Source: Diphasiastrum complanatum (Eukaryota; Streptophyta; Lycopodiopsida; Lycopodiales; Lycopodiaceae). From it: DNA of 64,000 nt. The position numbers and the translations under genes are program-made. The notes beneath the pieces are model-generated. The model was not told the DNA's origin and did not search any database. It saw nothing but the letters and a program-made list of their open reading frames with translations. The stretch covers positions 24,323,670 to 24,387,669 of the forward strand of contig CM055108.1 in assembly GCA_029204225.1 (NCBI GenBank), given 5' to 3'. Positions 22,474-34,300 of this stretch are shown piece after piece (the first letter of the stretch is position 1; every line of letters begins with the position of its first letter).

Positions 22474-22736
22474 ATTATATCATGGTTACCCAAAATGCAT
22501 TTCTGGGGAAAAATATTTCTAGAAACGCATTTCTCGGAGTAGAATCATGCCAAAAAAGAAATTAGATTATATGTATAATTTTTGCCCTAAAATTGCCCTA
22601 AACTAGATCTAAATCATGCTATAACCAACCCAACTGTAACCAAAACACATGACAACCTATAAAAACGTAATGCCCTTGATCAAAGCTTTAATCTGATACA
22701 CAAAAATATGCATTAGAAACAGAATCTCTGAGGTTC

Positions 22737-23780
22737 CAGTGTGGACGACTCGTTCTCCGAACTCAAAGGTCTAATTTCGAGCTCTGTGGAAGGAAGCCTT
22801 CCTTCCACTTCTCAATTATCCCCTTCTCCACTTCCATTAGTTTCGGGCAAGCCTATTCGGTCTCATCCCAGTGTCTTTAAAGACTTAAAGCCTCCTACTT
22901 TTATTGGGGAAGAGAAGGATAGAAATGCAGATATTTTACATACCTTCCTCAGCAAATGGAAGAGCATACATGCTCTTAAACAGACCCCTGACCATTTGCA
23001 AGCTATTGAGGCCAATCTTTCCCTAGGGCCCATGGCCTATAAGTGGTGGTTAAACCTCCAGGAGACTGTGCAGACTCCCCGGTCATGGAAGGCTTTTGAA
23101 GAAGCGTTCCTACGAGAGTTTCTACCAGAAAATGAACTTGATAGAGTTTGGGGAGCCTGGGAGAAAACAGTAATGGACAAATCCTTAATCCAATATATCT
23201 CTCAGTATCGAGATGCAATTTTAAAGATAAAAAATATGGATGACTATCAGAAAGTCAGTGGATTTGTCCGTGGCCTCAAAGATGAATATAAAGTAGAGGT
23301 TCAGAGAAACTTTCCTACTACCCTAGAGCAAGCCCTTAGATATGCTCAAACCTATGATGATTCAGTGGGTAGGAAGAAGGCGAGACAACAACCTCTTTCT
23401 GAGCAGCCTCCTCAGAAAGACTTTCAATTTAAAAAGAAATTTTTAAAAAGAAAGAAAAAAGATAAAGTTAAGAGTGAAGCTCTTTAGAAACGCCCATCAC
23501 TCATACAACCTTTAAAACCAAAAGATTTTGAAAAAGCCAAACATGAACGTTTGTGCTTTGTGTGCATGGGCAAGGGACACACAGTTAGATGGTGTCCCAA
23601 GGGGCCATTCATTAAAAAAGAAAATAAAGATAAAAAACAAGTTCACCTTGTTCAGACAGTAAGTTTTCCAAATGACTCGGCAGCTTCCGAGATAAAAGTG
23701 TTTCATGAAGACCATGAACACTGTTTCCAACTAACTTCTGCAATGCTAGCGAGACTCTTCAGCTTTGGGCCGCATGACCT
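22737..23780 (+). pseudogene. gag: Gag fragment E (gypsy A/C family)
   Basis: Homologous to Gag of A, C and D from about residue 70 onward, including KWWLNLQETVQTPRSW, the Lys-rich region and a knuckle reading CFVCMGKGHTVRWC. It starts abruptly at 22737 without a start codon or leader and ends abruptly at the protease start near 23780, where it abuts the leader of element B. A TAG at 23485-23487 replaces CAG. It looks like a recombination or deletion remnant. Confidence 0.85.
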
Positions 23781-24257
23781 AGTACGTATCCTTGTATAGA
23801 CTCAGCATTGGAGAACCAGGGATCTACCCCTGTTTTTTGTGTATAAACTGTTGATTCCTGAGTAGATTTTGGAGTAGATTCCTACTGCGGGTCCAGCGCT
23901 CTAGAGGCCTCTTGAAATTTGGATTTTTGGAACCATTTTGGGGGCCAAATCAGAAGTTTTTGAGCGGACAGAGTGGCTGTCCAACCAGCGAGCAGGGTGC
24001 TCAAGGAGTTTAAACCTTTGCACTCGTTTTTGGGGCCCAAATCAGAGAAATTCGGACCAAACAGGTTGTTGATTTTCCGGACAGCAGGTCTACAATTTGT
24101 TGTGGAAGAGCTGAGAGGGTTCTTCTTCATATTTTCTTTGGAAGTACAGTCCTCAGAAACAGCTAAGTTTTCTTTCCCTCTTTTGTACAGTTATAAATTA
24201 GTCTTTTCGACTTTTTTTTGAGAGGAAACGTCAGGCACTCCTTTTCTATCTCTGAAA

Positions 24258-27200
24258 ATGACCACTTCTCCGGGACCTGATCAACCCTTAACAAGAGGCA
24301 TTGATGAATTAGAAATGGGATCCCTGAGGTTCAGCAAGGGGAAAGAACCCATGGAAGTAGAAGAACAGGAACAATTCGCCAAAGAACTCGACGAATTGGT
24401 TACCAAGGAGCAATTTCTCCACTTGGTCATAGAGGTGGATGAACTGAAATTGGCGTTAGCCAATTTCAAGTCCAGTGTCGACGAGTCGATCGCTGAACTC
24501 AAAAACTTGATTTTGAGCTCCGCGAAAGGAAGCCTTCCCTCCACTTCTCAGTTGTCCCCTTCTCCACTTCCATCAGTTGCGGGTGAGCCTATACGGTCTC
24601 ATCCCAGTGTCTTTAAAGACCTAAAGCCTCCTACTTTTATTGGGGAAGAGAAGGATAGAAACGCAGATATTCTACAAACCTTCCTCAGCAAATGGAAGAA
24701 CATACATGCTCTTAAACAGACCCTTGACCATTTGCAAGCTATTGAGGCCAGTCTTTCCCTTGGGCCCATGGCCTATAAGTGGTGGTTAAACCTCCAGGAG
24801 ACTGGGCAGACCCCCCGGTCATGGAAGGCTTTTGAAGAAGCGTTCCTAAGAGAGTTCTACCAGAAAATGAGCCTGATAGAGCCTGGGAAGCCTGGGAGAA
24901 AACAATAATGGAAAAATCTTTAATCCAATATATCTCACAATATTGAGAAGCAATCTTAAAGATAAAAAATATGGATGACTATCAGAAAGTCAGAGGATTT
25001 GTCCGTGGCCTTAAAGATGAATATAAAGTAGAGGTCCAGAGAAACTCGTCTACTACCCTAGAGCAAGCTCTCAGATATGCTCAAATCTATGATGACTCAG
25101 TGGGTAGGAAGAAGGCGAGACAACAGCCTTTTTTGAGCAGCCTCTCAGAAAGACTTTCAATTTAAAAAGAAATTTTTAAAACAAAAGAAAGAAGAAAAAG
25201 TTAAGAGTGAAGCTCCTCAGAAATGCCCATCGCTCATACAGCCCCTAAAACCAGAAGATTTTGAGAAAGCCAAACAAGAACGTTTGTGCTTTGTGTGCAT
25301 GGGGCAAGGGACACACAGTCAGACAATGTCCCAAGGGGCCTTTCACTAAAAAAGATAAAAAACAAGTTCATCTTGTTCAGACTGTAAGTTTCCCTAGTGA
25401 CACTGCAGCTTCTAAGATCAAAGTGTTTCATGAAGACCATGAACACTATTGCCAACTGAGCTCTGCAATGCTAGCGAGACCCTTCAGCTTTGGGCCGCAT
25501 GACCTAGTACGTATGCATGGGAAAGTTGGTGACCAGTCAGTCAGAGTTATGGTTGATGATGGGGTGACTCATAATTTCATCAACTACACCCTAGTTAAAA
25601 AACTCAGACTTCCAGAGGTACCTAGTCAGCATAGGTACATAGTTTCATTAGCTAAGGGTGAAGATAAGAAAATTTGGGAAACTATGGTAACTAATTTAAA
25701 TCTTGGTATTCAGGGTTACCAACATGAAATAAACTTTCAGATAATGCACCTGGATCGCACAGACATTGTTCTCGGGAGAGATTGGCTCTACAGTTTAGGA
25801 TCTTCCCTGCACAGAAATTATCAGGAGAACACCCTCAGCTTTCAGCATAAAGGCCGAGAGATCCAGTTGCATGGGGAGCATGATGTTCCCAACAGCCCTA
25901 TGGTCTGCAGTTCAGAGCTCTGTCAGCTAATTGGAGACGACGACCATCAGGTATTCTTATGTGACTTTCAATTTATTCCAGAAGTTTCTATTTCCAGTTC
26001 TTTACAGCAGAAAATCAGTAAATTAGAAACTTTGTTGTCTAAATTTAAAGATGTTTTTCCTGAAGATTTACCACATGGTTTACCACCTAGCAGAGAGGTA
26101 GATCATGTAATAAATCTAGTACCAGGTACAGCACCTGTTTCTAAACCTCCGTATCGGGTCAGCCGAACAGAGGATGAAGAAATAACTAGGCAATTAACAG
26201 ATTATCTTGGGAAAGGCCAAATTCAGACCAGTGGTTCACCATGGGCCTCACCAGTCCTCTTGGTGAAAAAGAAAGTGGGGTCTATGCGTCTTTGCGTAGA
26301 TTACAGAGCCCTCAATAAAGTCACAATTAAGAATAAGTACCCAATGCCTCGGGCAGACGAGTTGTCGGGAGACGTCCCAAAAACAGCTTTTAGGACTCGT
26401 CATGGTCATTATGAGTTTAAGGTGATGCCATTTGGGCTCACAAATGCTCCAGCTACCTTTATGACCTTGATGAACTGTGTTCTCAGACCATACTTGGGTA
26501 AGTTTATAGTCGTATTTCTAGATGACATCCTCGTCTACAGCAAAACGAGGAAGGAGCATCTTAAACACCTCAGAAAGGTGTTTCGACTGCTTAGAAACAT
26601 AAGCTTTATGCTAAAAAACCTAAGTGTGAATTCTTCGTTGAAGAAATAGCTTATTTGGGTCACTTTATCTCGGCAGATGGGATTAAGATGGACCCCAGTG
26701 TTAAAGCCATTCTCAATTGGCTGAGACCTCAGAATCTTTTAGAGCTTCAGATCTTTCTTGGTTTGGCGGGATATTACAGACGATTTGTCAAGGAATATGC
26801 TCAGATAGCAGTTCCCATGACAAATCTTCTTAAGGGCAAGGGAAAGGAGTTCGTTTGGGAGTCCGCACAGCAGGAGAGCTTTGATGCTCTCAAAATAGCC
26901 TTTAGCTACAGCACCAGTTTTAAAAGTCATCGACCCCAATCAGCCATTTGTGGTCGAAACAGATGCTAGCGACTTTGCAGTTGGTGCTGTACTAACTCAG
27001 AGTGGACGACCAGTTGCGTTCGAGAGTAAAAAACTCGAGCCAGCAGGTACAGTGCCTATGAAAAGAAACTCTTTTCTATAGCTCATGCCCTTAAGACTTG
27101 GAGGCATTATTTGTATGGTGCCAACTTTGAGGTCCTGATAGACCATGAAAGTCTCAGATACCTTTGTAATCAGCCTGAGCTCAGAGGTCGAAAAGCTTGT

Positions 27201-29447
27201 TGGGCTGAGTTAATGCAAGAGTTTGATATGTCTATCAAATATAGTAGCAGATGCCCTTAGTAGAATGCCTATGATAAATGAGCTGAGTTTTACTCGGATT
27301 CATAATGAGTTACTCGAGTCCTTGAGAGGGAAGTGCCAGCATGATGCATTCTTCTCTACTATCTGGATCAGTCCAGAGCAAACAGGTATAGACTCTAGAA
27401 CCAGTTTCCGGGGCTGGTGCCAGTTCATTCAAGAATACGGCAGCTTCCGTTGAGGATGATGAGTCCGAGTATACGTCAGATGATGTTGAGGACTCTAAGC
27501 CTGTATTACCCAAGCAAACCCCAGTGGTTGAGGGTCAGTTGACTCAAGGACTCAAATGGAAACAATATTCCATTCAGGATGAGTACTTGCTCTATAGAGA
27601 TAGAGTATGTAAAACGTCCCCCAGGACTCCCAACCAAGATAGAGCTTCCTAGAACACCAAAGGGAGGATTGCAGTAGACGAAACTGTCCCAACCAAACCT
27701 AGACCATCCGATCTAGCCCCCGAGCAATCTAGGAGAAAGGGCAAGCCAGAAGAGCGCTTCACAGACTGACAGCATATCGGCCTCAGACTCTATAATGATC
27801 CTCATAAACATTGGTGAAGGTATATATAGAGATATAGCCAACCCCACCTGCCCATGCACTGAATCCACATGGAAGCACTCTAACTGATCATGCCAATCCC
27901 CCATGCATGTCCACTGCATGTAGGTACCCCTAACCCATAATAGTCAAGACCCATGCATAAGCACAGTGCATGTACATCCTATCCCATACTAGGATGCAAC
28001 TCACATGCCTATACCGCATGCGGGTATGACCCCATGGTCCTACTCGACTACTATCCAGATTAGGCCTAGCCCCTACAACCAAGACAACCCCTAATGGTAC
28101 AAACCCCCATTAGGGCCGTAACAGTATGTGTCCCCAATTCAGAGGATTATAGGCAACAAGTCCTATATGAGTGTCATGACAATCCTAGCGCGGGGCACCC
28201 AGGCATACAGAAGACCTATGAGCTTCTTCGTAGGCAATTTTTCAAGCCCAGTATGAAAAAGGACAAGGACGTCCAACAATATGTAACCAGTTGCCAGAAA
28301 TGTCAGGTAAATAAAGCAGAGCATTTAAAGGCAGGAGGGTTGTTACAGCCCTTAGATATACCAGCTGGTAAATGGGAGAGTATTTCCATGGATTTTATAG
28401 TAGGCCTGCCTAAAACCCAAAAGGGTAATGACGCGATATGGGTCACAGTTGACCGTCTGACCAAAATGGCTCACTTTATTCCGACCAAGACAACCGTTAG
28501 AGCTCCAGAGTTAGCGAGGTTGTTTGTAGATGGGCTATTTAAATTGTACAGTCTACCTTCCGGCATAGTCAGCGATCGGGACAGTAAGTTTAATGGAAAT
28601 TTTTGGAGGGCAGTATTCCATCATCTCCCATACTAAACTTAATATGAGTACCACCGGCCATCCACAGACGGACGGTCAAACAGAAAGGGTAAATCAAGTG
28701 CTGGAGGATATGCTTCGTGCATACGTCAGCAAGAGGCAGACTAATTGGGAGGAGTATCTCTCAATATTAGAGTTTGCTTACAACAGTACCAAACATTCAG
28801 CTATGGGATACAGCCCATTTATGCTGATGTACGGTTTTCAGCCACGCTCACCCACAGCGGTAAGGTTTGAACAAGAAAAAGTTGAAGCAGCCAGAAACTT
28901 TTTAGAGGACCTAAACCAGATGATAGAACGTGCTAAGCGTAGCATTAGGCAGTCCCAGGATCGAGCCAGGCATTATGCAGATCCACGCAGACAGGATGTG
29001 CAGTTTTTCGCTGGTGAGAAAGTCTACTTGAGAGTCCCAGTTGACTCTAAAACCCTCAAATCAGGAGTGTGTGCTAAGTTGTCTCCTAGGTATTGTGGTC
29101 CTTTTACCATCAGTAGGAGACTAGGCGAGGTCACCTGTAAACTAGAACTCCCACACAACAATAAGGTTTTTCCAGTTTTTCATGTAAGTCAGTTACGAAA
29201 AGCCTTAGCCAGATCAGAAAATCTGGTAGGGGACAGTGTTCTAGTTCTCCCATTGGATTCTCAGCAACCTCCACATGAACCAGAAGAGATTCTTGATAGT
29301 ATAGAGACGCAGACTCGTCATACTCTATACCGAGAATATATGGTCAAGTGGAATGATCAGCCTGTTGAAAATGCCAATTGGGAAAGAGGCAACGTCCTTC
29401 GCAAGATTTTTCCAGACTTTGTCTTAGAGGACCAAGACGGTTCTTAA
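24258..29447 (+). pseudogene. gag-pol: Gag-Pol of element B, multiply broken
   Basis: ATG 24258. Gag, CCHC, protease ([10 protein letters not shown]), RT, RNase H, integrase ([31 protein letters not shown]) and chromodomain are all recognisable. Lesions against copies A, C and D: loss of one T near 24857; CGA to TGA at 24944; frameshifts near 25130, 25300, 26595 and 26902; and several small deletions in RNase H near 27045 and 27240. A 75-base in-frame deletion at 26364/26365 removes 25 codons containing RT motif A ([10 protein letters not shown]) and its catalytic Asp. The FLDD box survives. The longest open piece (462 codons, 25261-26649) runs from the knuckle into the RT across that deletion. 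Confidence 0.9.
27610..28123. mobile_element. 514-bp insertion in element B, probably a solo LTR
   Basis: It interrupts the B integrase region and is flanked by GTATG at 27605-27609 and 28124-28128; removing it restores the sequence seen in D. The inserted piece ends CCGTAACA, and the reverse complement TGTTACGG resembles an LTR start. With this 5-bp duplication the ends are TA...CA; with a 3-bp GTA duplication they would be TG...CA. TATATATAG near 27821 could be a TATA box. No coding sequence is present. Strand is undetermined. Confidence 0.65.
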
Positions 29448-29458
29448 GGGGGAGGGAG

Positions 29459-29811
29459 AGTTATGAGCACATAACTAGAGCCGAACCCTAGGGAACCCAG
29501 GAGGTCAGATACCACAGTCAGGGACGTGTCCAGCGTACACGTCCAACAGGGCAAGGTAGTGTGAGTAGTGTGCCCCAGCACGGTCCATAGCTATGGTGCC
29601 TAACATAGCCTAGGGACCCTGTCAGCAGGATAGGGCCCCACGTTGGGTCCTGATATGCAGTCGGCCACGTCAGAGCCACGTGGCCGACACTTGTACGCAT
29701 GCTACCAGGCCTCACACTGGGCTAGGAGGGGCTTGCTCCATATCAGGGAGTAGGCAAGGCTGGGTGGATCAGTTAGTGTTTGCCCTACTATGGTGTTTAA
29801 GATCTCTAACA
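29459..29811 (+). repeat. 3' LTR of element B
   Basis: Follows the polypurine tract AAGGGGGAGGGAG and aligns along its length with the 358-bp LTRs of A, C and D, but is more diverged. Its 5' end AGTTATG-AGCA-CATAACT is still an inverted repeat. It ends CTAACA and abuts fragment F. Confidence 0.85.
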
Positions 29812-30482
29812 ATGTCCTTAAGACTTGGAGGCATTATTTGTATGGCACCAACTTTGAGGTCCTGACAGACCATGAAAGCCTCAGATACCTTTGCAATCAA
29901 CCTGAGTTCAGAGGTCGGAAAGCTCATTGGGCTGAGTTAATGCAAGAGTTTGATATGTCTATCAGATATAGACGGGGTAAATTCAACACAGTAGCAGACG
30001 CACTTAGTAGAATGCCTATGATAAATGAGCTGAGTTTTACTCAGATTCGTAGTGAGTTACTTGAGTCCTTGAGAGGGAAGTGCCAACATGATGCTTACTT
30101 CTCTACCATCTCGAGCTCAGTCCAGAACAGACAGTTACAGACTCCAGAGCCAGTTCCCGGGCTGATGCCAGTTCATCCAAGAATACGGCAGCTTCCATTG
30201 AGGATGATGAGTCCGAGTATACGTCAGATGAAGTTGAGGACTCAGAGCCTGTATTACCCAAGCAAACCGTAGTGGTTGAGGGTCAGCTGACTCAAGGATT
30301 CAAATGGAAACAATATTCCATTTAGGATGAGTACTTGCTCTATAGAGATAGAGTATGTGTCCCCAATTCAGAGGATTATAGGCAGCAGGTCCTATATGAT
30401 TGTCATGACAGTCCTAGTGCAGGGCACCCAGGCATTCAAAAGACCTATGAGCTTCTGCGTAGGCAATTTTTCTGGCCTAGTC
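29812..30482 (+). pseudogene. Gypsy fragment F (RNase H end and integrase zinc domain)
   Basis: Homologous to C and D from the RNase H motif TWRHYLYG through [20 protein letters not shown], the acidic linker and integrase [13 protein letters not shown]…QFFWPS. It begins directly at the end of the B LTR and stops where LINE L2 begins at about 30482. A 160-codon frame opens the first part. It is a remnant of yet another copy of the same family. Confidence 0.85.
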
Positions 30483-30689
30483 CATCCTCACAATGGAGGA
30501 CATAGTGTCGTTGATTATCTCATGGGGTCGCCATCCTTTCTACCCATAGTCTCTGACTTCCACATGTCTCCCACCACCCTCTCTAATCACTCATTTCCCT
30601 CATTCAATATCGGCCACCTCCCATCCACTCACTCATCTACACTACCCATGATTACCTGATCACCCACGTACACATTTGATCCCATTTAC

Positions 30690-31259
30690 ATGCCACTTTA
30701 TCGGCAATCCTTGGCCTCACTTTTACACTCCTTTCCTCATGATAGGCCTGTCGACACCCAGGCTGCTTTTCTCACCACCTCTCTCCACACGGCTACATCA
30801 CTAACTCTTCCCACAAAACCCCATCCCCAAAAGACTCGACGTACACCTCGACCATTGCATCCCCCTTGGTATGATGCCGAGTGCCGTTCCCTTCACCAGT
30901 CAGTTACTTATTCACGTATCCACTCTCCACATTTGCTTCGATCTCCCCGATGTTCCTACCACTTTGTTCTTCATCGTAAGAAGTGTTCCTACGATGATCC
31001 TGAAGGGAGACGTCTTATTGACCTTCTCTTCAGTTCTTCTTCGGGCGCTTTTTGGTGTGAGTTCATTCCTCGCTCCCCACCACCACCCCTCTTGGAGGAC
31101 CTCCGCATCTGGACTGATTATGTTACCAGCTTGATTACCGTCCCTACCGACTCACCCATCTCTATATCTCCACGACCATCTGAGTTCTCCTTCTTCACAT
31201 CTGACATGGTACTTGTAGCCATTAAGAAGATGAAATCCAACAAAGGCCAGAGATATTGA
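30690..31259 (+). pseudogene. LINE L2 ORF2 segment: endonuclease-RT linker and RT start
   Basis: A 189-codon open stretch aligns with the same region of L4 (RPTRYCIPPHESQ…; W-Y-D-x-x-C; SPDMVEATISKLKNN). Just upstream (30483-30660) the endonuclease end is recognisable (NGGHSVVDYLMGSPSFLPI, compare L4 GGHNIVDYFIASPALLPR). Downstream (31260-31515) RT sequence continues after a frameshift (ELLSHASDVLAPT…, HPIHKNGDLMIPSNYHTIMI). Confidence 0.75.
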
Positions 31260-31515
31260 AGACCTTGAATCGGAACTCCTTTCCCATGCCTCGGACGTAC
31301 TTGCTCCTACCATAGCCACCCTTCTTGATTCCGCAGTTGTTTCCGGTTTCCCGTCATCCTGGTGCACTAACATCATCCATCCCATCCATAAGAATGGTGA
31401 CCTCATGATTCCGAGTAACTATCACACCATCATGATCGGCCTGGCGAAGCTATATGGTACTATTCTTCAGTCAGTTGTGAGCTCAGAGGCCGAGACTAGG
31501 AGACTACATGAGTGA

Positions 31516-31860
31516 ACCAACTAGCTTCCTATAGAGAAAATGTCCTTGAAGGATCTTTCACTACCTCTTATAGTTAGCTTTACATGAGACTCCATAGGTG
31601 TATCACTAGCTTTTGCATCTACCATATGAAATTCTAGAATAGAATTAGCATACTTCTCTTGACAAACGAAAGTAGATTGAGAAGATCTAATGACTTCTAT
31701 TCCCAAAATGTAATGCAACTTACTAGGATCATGCACCTCAAACTCCTTCTTAAGAGCACTCTTGATATCCTCCATCTTGATTGTGTTCACCACTCAAGAT
31801 GATATCATCCACATAGATTAGCAAGATGGTAACATCATTTATAGCAAACCTATAATAAAG
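31516..31860 (-). pseudogene. Ty1/copia RT fragment
   Basis: A minus-strand frame of about 90 codons reads DIKSALKKEFEVHDPSKLHY then ILGIEVIRSSQSTFVCQEKY and DTPMESHVKL, typical of the C-terminal part of copia RT. The catalytic YVDDI box (LLIYVDDIILS) is visible just upstream at about 31830-31800 in another frame. No LTRs accompany it. It interrupts LINE L2. Confidence 0.8.
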
Positions 31861-32241
31861 TGAATGATCACTTATACACAGAGGATACAGGCGTTACCAG
31901 AGACAGACAAACGATACATACAGATTGCACTATCCTCCTCACAGCATCTTCATGGTCAGGGCTACAAACTATCATGGTTCTCTCAAGCATCCCACCTCCT
32001 ACTTTAGTCATTTGGTATCTCCATCACAGAGCTTCCCTTAGGCACCCATTAGTATATCAGACGATTCCTCTATCGCGCATATCTAGAGTGCACTTGGCAT
32101 AACGAGCTAGGGGTTAAACCGGCTTTTTACCGGACACATTTCTTGGAGCTGGATGCATCTGGGACCTCGGTCATGCCACGCTACTTGGAGTAAGGACTAT
32201 CACATTTCAGATTCAACTGGGACAGCTCAGGGTATCTTCAA

Positions 32242-32561
32242 CAAAGTTAAGTGTGGTTGCTATTCCACACGATCCGCATGATGCGCGTAATTCATGAAAG
32301 GCACCCTTCAACTTGATTCTTAAGTTTTTGGGGTTGCCCATTATGGAAAATTACGGTGTCTATTTTTTTGAATTAATCCGCAACATGTGCTAATAATGGA
32401 AAGCCAAACTACGAGGCTAGTGCAAGGTATAGGCAACTTTATTTTTTCTGAAATCCTTTGGATATTCACTCATCGTTGATCCAAGTAATGTTCATCAATT
32501 GGATAATCATAATTGCTAGTCATCATAGTGCCTTCATTATCGACCAATAATGGTTCTTCAA
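32242..32561. mobile_element. Unknown 320-bp insertion in LINE L2
   Basis: TCTTCAA occurs at 32235-32241 and again at 32555-32561. Removing one copy plus the intervening DNA rejoins LINE coding sequence (…GQLRVSS / …GHQLAIETG). The insert is AT-rich, has no recognised termini or protein, and may be a small transposon with a 7-bp target duplication. Confidence 0.45.
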
Positions 32562-32627
32562 TATCAGATCCTGGTCATCAGCTAGCTATTGAGACGGGGA
32601 GGTTCCATGGTATTCCCAGAGAGGAGC

Positions 32628-33045
32628 AGTTATGGACTCGGCTCATTACATTCGCTGCGTCCATTTACATTTATAGTTACTTTACTTTATGCATAAGCAG
32701 GCCTTGGGCCCTTTTTTATTCATTAGTGACATTCAGACTATATGGTTGGCCTTTGGCCTTATTATTCATTATTAGGCCATTTGGACACATTACTGGAGAG
32801 TGGGGGCCTTCTTGGAGGGCACACTATTATCCCTCCCAGTTGGGCCCTAGCCACTGGAAGCCTCCTTTTAGGGCTTCTTCTTGGCTATAAGTAGGAAAAC
32901 TGTGTCATTTGTCATTCAGCTGATGATATTGATCTCTCTCTTAAGCCTCCTTAATCTCTCTCTTTCCTGCTTTCTAGGGTTAAGTCTTGCTTATGTGATG
33001 CTTTCATAGCTTAGTTCTAGATCAGCTGTGGCTCTATTCGTAACT
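32628..33045 (+). repeat. 5' LTR of family 2 (418 bp)
   Basis: Matches the 3' LTR closely; the main difference is about 12 extra bases near 32668-32685, plus a few substitutions. It ends TAACT directly before the primer binding site. Confidence 0.9.
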
Positions 33046-33057
33046 TGGTATCAGAGC
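33046..33057 (+). promoter_or_regulatory. Primer binding site for initiator tRNA-Met (family 2)
   Basis: TGGTATCAGAGC immediately follows the LTR with no spacer. Confidence 0.93.
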
Positions 33058-33269
33058 ACTTTCCTGAGCAATTGGAAAGTGTTGATTTTTGCTTTTCGGT
33101 TTATTTTCAGATTGATTGGGTTTTCAAATTTCTTGTTGTGCTTTTATTACAGGTTGCAGGATCTTCTATTGAGGAGACTGCCATCTCTCCATTTCTGGCG
33201 CCCTATCTCCTCCAGCCATCTCTCCTTGCTACCATAGTTCTCTTTTGTGGTGTAAGAAAGGGATAATCC

Positions 33270-34110
33270 CTGCCATCATCTCCTTCTCCTATCTCTCTAT
33301 TTGTCATCTCCGGATCTCCATCGCTGCCATCTCTATAGAGTGCTCCATCACTGCCTTCTCAGCGCTCTCCATCGCACTACTCTCCTCCACCTCCGGCGCT
33401 ACCATATCTCCAGCGCGCTCTCTTCCTATCAGAGCTGCCCCTCCGATCCTCTGTTATCCCTTGATCGCCCCCCTCTGATCTGATCAGATCAGTCCACCCA
33501 CAGCCCTATCCCGCTCTATCCACCCCTGCTTCCGCCTGCCTGCCGGCGCCCTCTCGCTGCCTCCACCTACATACCCGCGTCGGCCTGTCTCCTGGCACCC
33601 GTCGCCTGCCTCCTCTGATCATCCCTAAGATCCTCTCCCTCCAATCATCCATCCTCCTACCCCTCTGCTCCTGTGATCGTCCTCCTCCCCATTGTCGCCC
33701 GCCGACCTCTTGCTCCCCGCCTCCTGCAGCCCCTCATGTTCCGTTCGCTCTCACCTTCCCCTTGCGCCCCCCCCCGTTCTAACCCTCACGCCCTCCCTCG
33801 TTCTATCGCCCATCCACCTGCGTAGCCTGTCCGCCCATCGGCCACCTACGTAGCTCGCCTGCCGTCGCTTACCTGACCGCTGCCTGTCTGCCGCCCGTAC
33901 TCCGTGCGCCCGCTAGCCCGCATTCCTTGCGCGTGCCCGAACGCCCGCCCGCGCTCCCTGCCATCATCCTGTCGCCCGCCCTACCTGCGCTTGTGCCAAT
34001 GCTGGCCGTCGGCTGTCGGCCGTCTTCTGGACCGCCCGCCATCGCACGCACTCTGGAGTCTAGACCGTTGTCGTCTGGCAGCCGCCCAACCACAAAAAAA
34101 AAAAAAAAAT
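33270..34110 (+). other. C-rich leader of family 2
   Basis: About 800 bases rich in CCTCC, CGCC and CTGCC, strongly strand-asymmetric (C far above G), ending in an A-run at 34094-34110. It contrasts with the AT-rich surroundings. Frames of 60-90 codons in it are low complexity. It lies between the primer site and the first ORF and may affect RNA structure or packaging (inference). Confidence 0.6.
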
Positions 34111-34300
34111 TCCAATTTCATTGCCCATTTCGTTTTTGTTATTAGCTTTTCGTTTCCGTTGTCATGTGCTCGTCTATAAAAAAAAAATATTTACGTCCCA
34201 TTTTAGCCCGTTTTTACGTTAGTTTTCCTTTTCCATAACTAGTTATTGCTCAGTTCGTCCGTTTGTTTAGCATCTCTTTTCTCGCTTTCTTTCTTTCAAC

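Larger units (their letters stand above)
23781..29811 (+). mobile_element. Ty3/gypsy element B (defective, 5' LTR missing)
   Basis: Leader (23781-24257), gag-pol (24258-29447) and 3' LTR (29459-29811) on the plus strand. The 5' LTR and primer binding site are missing because the leader joins fragment E. CAGCG motifs of the leader lie at 23894 and 23986, the same ~92-base period as in A and C. The 3' LTR is 353 bp and begins AGTTATGAGC, a changed terminus, where A and C have TGTTACGAGC. A probable solo LTR sits inside at 27610-28123. Confidence 0.88.
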
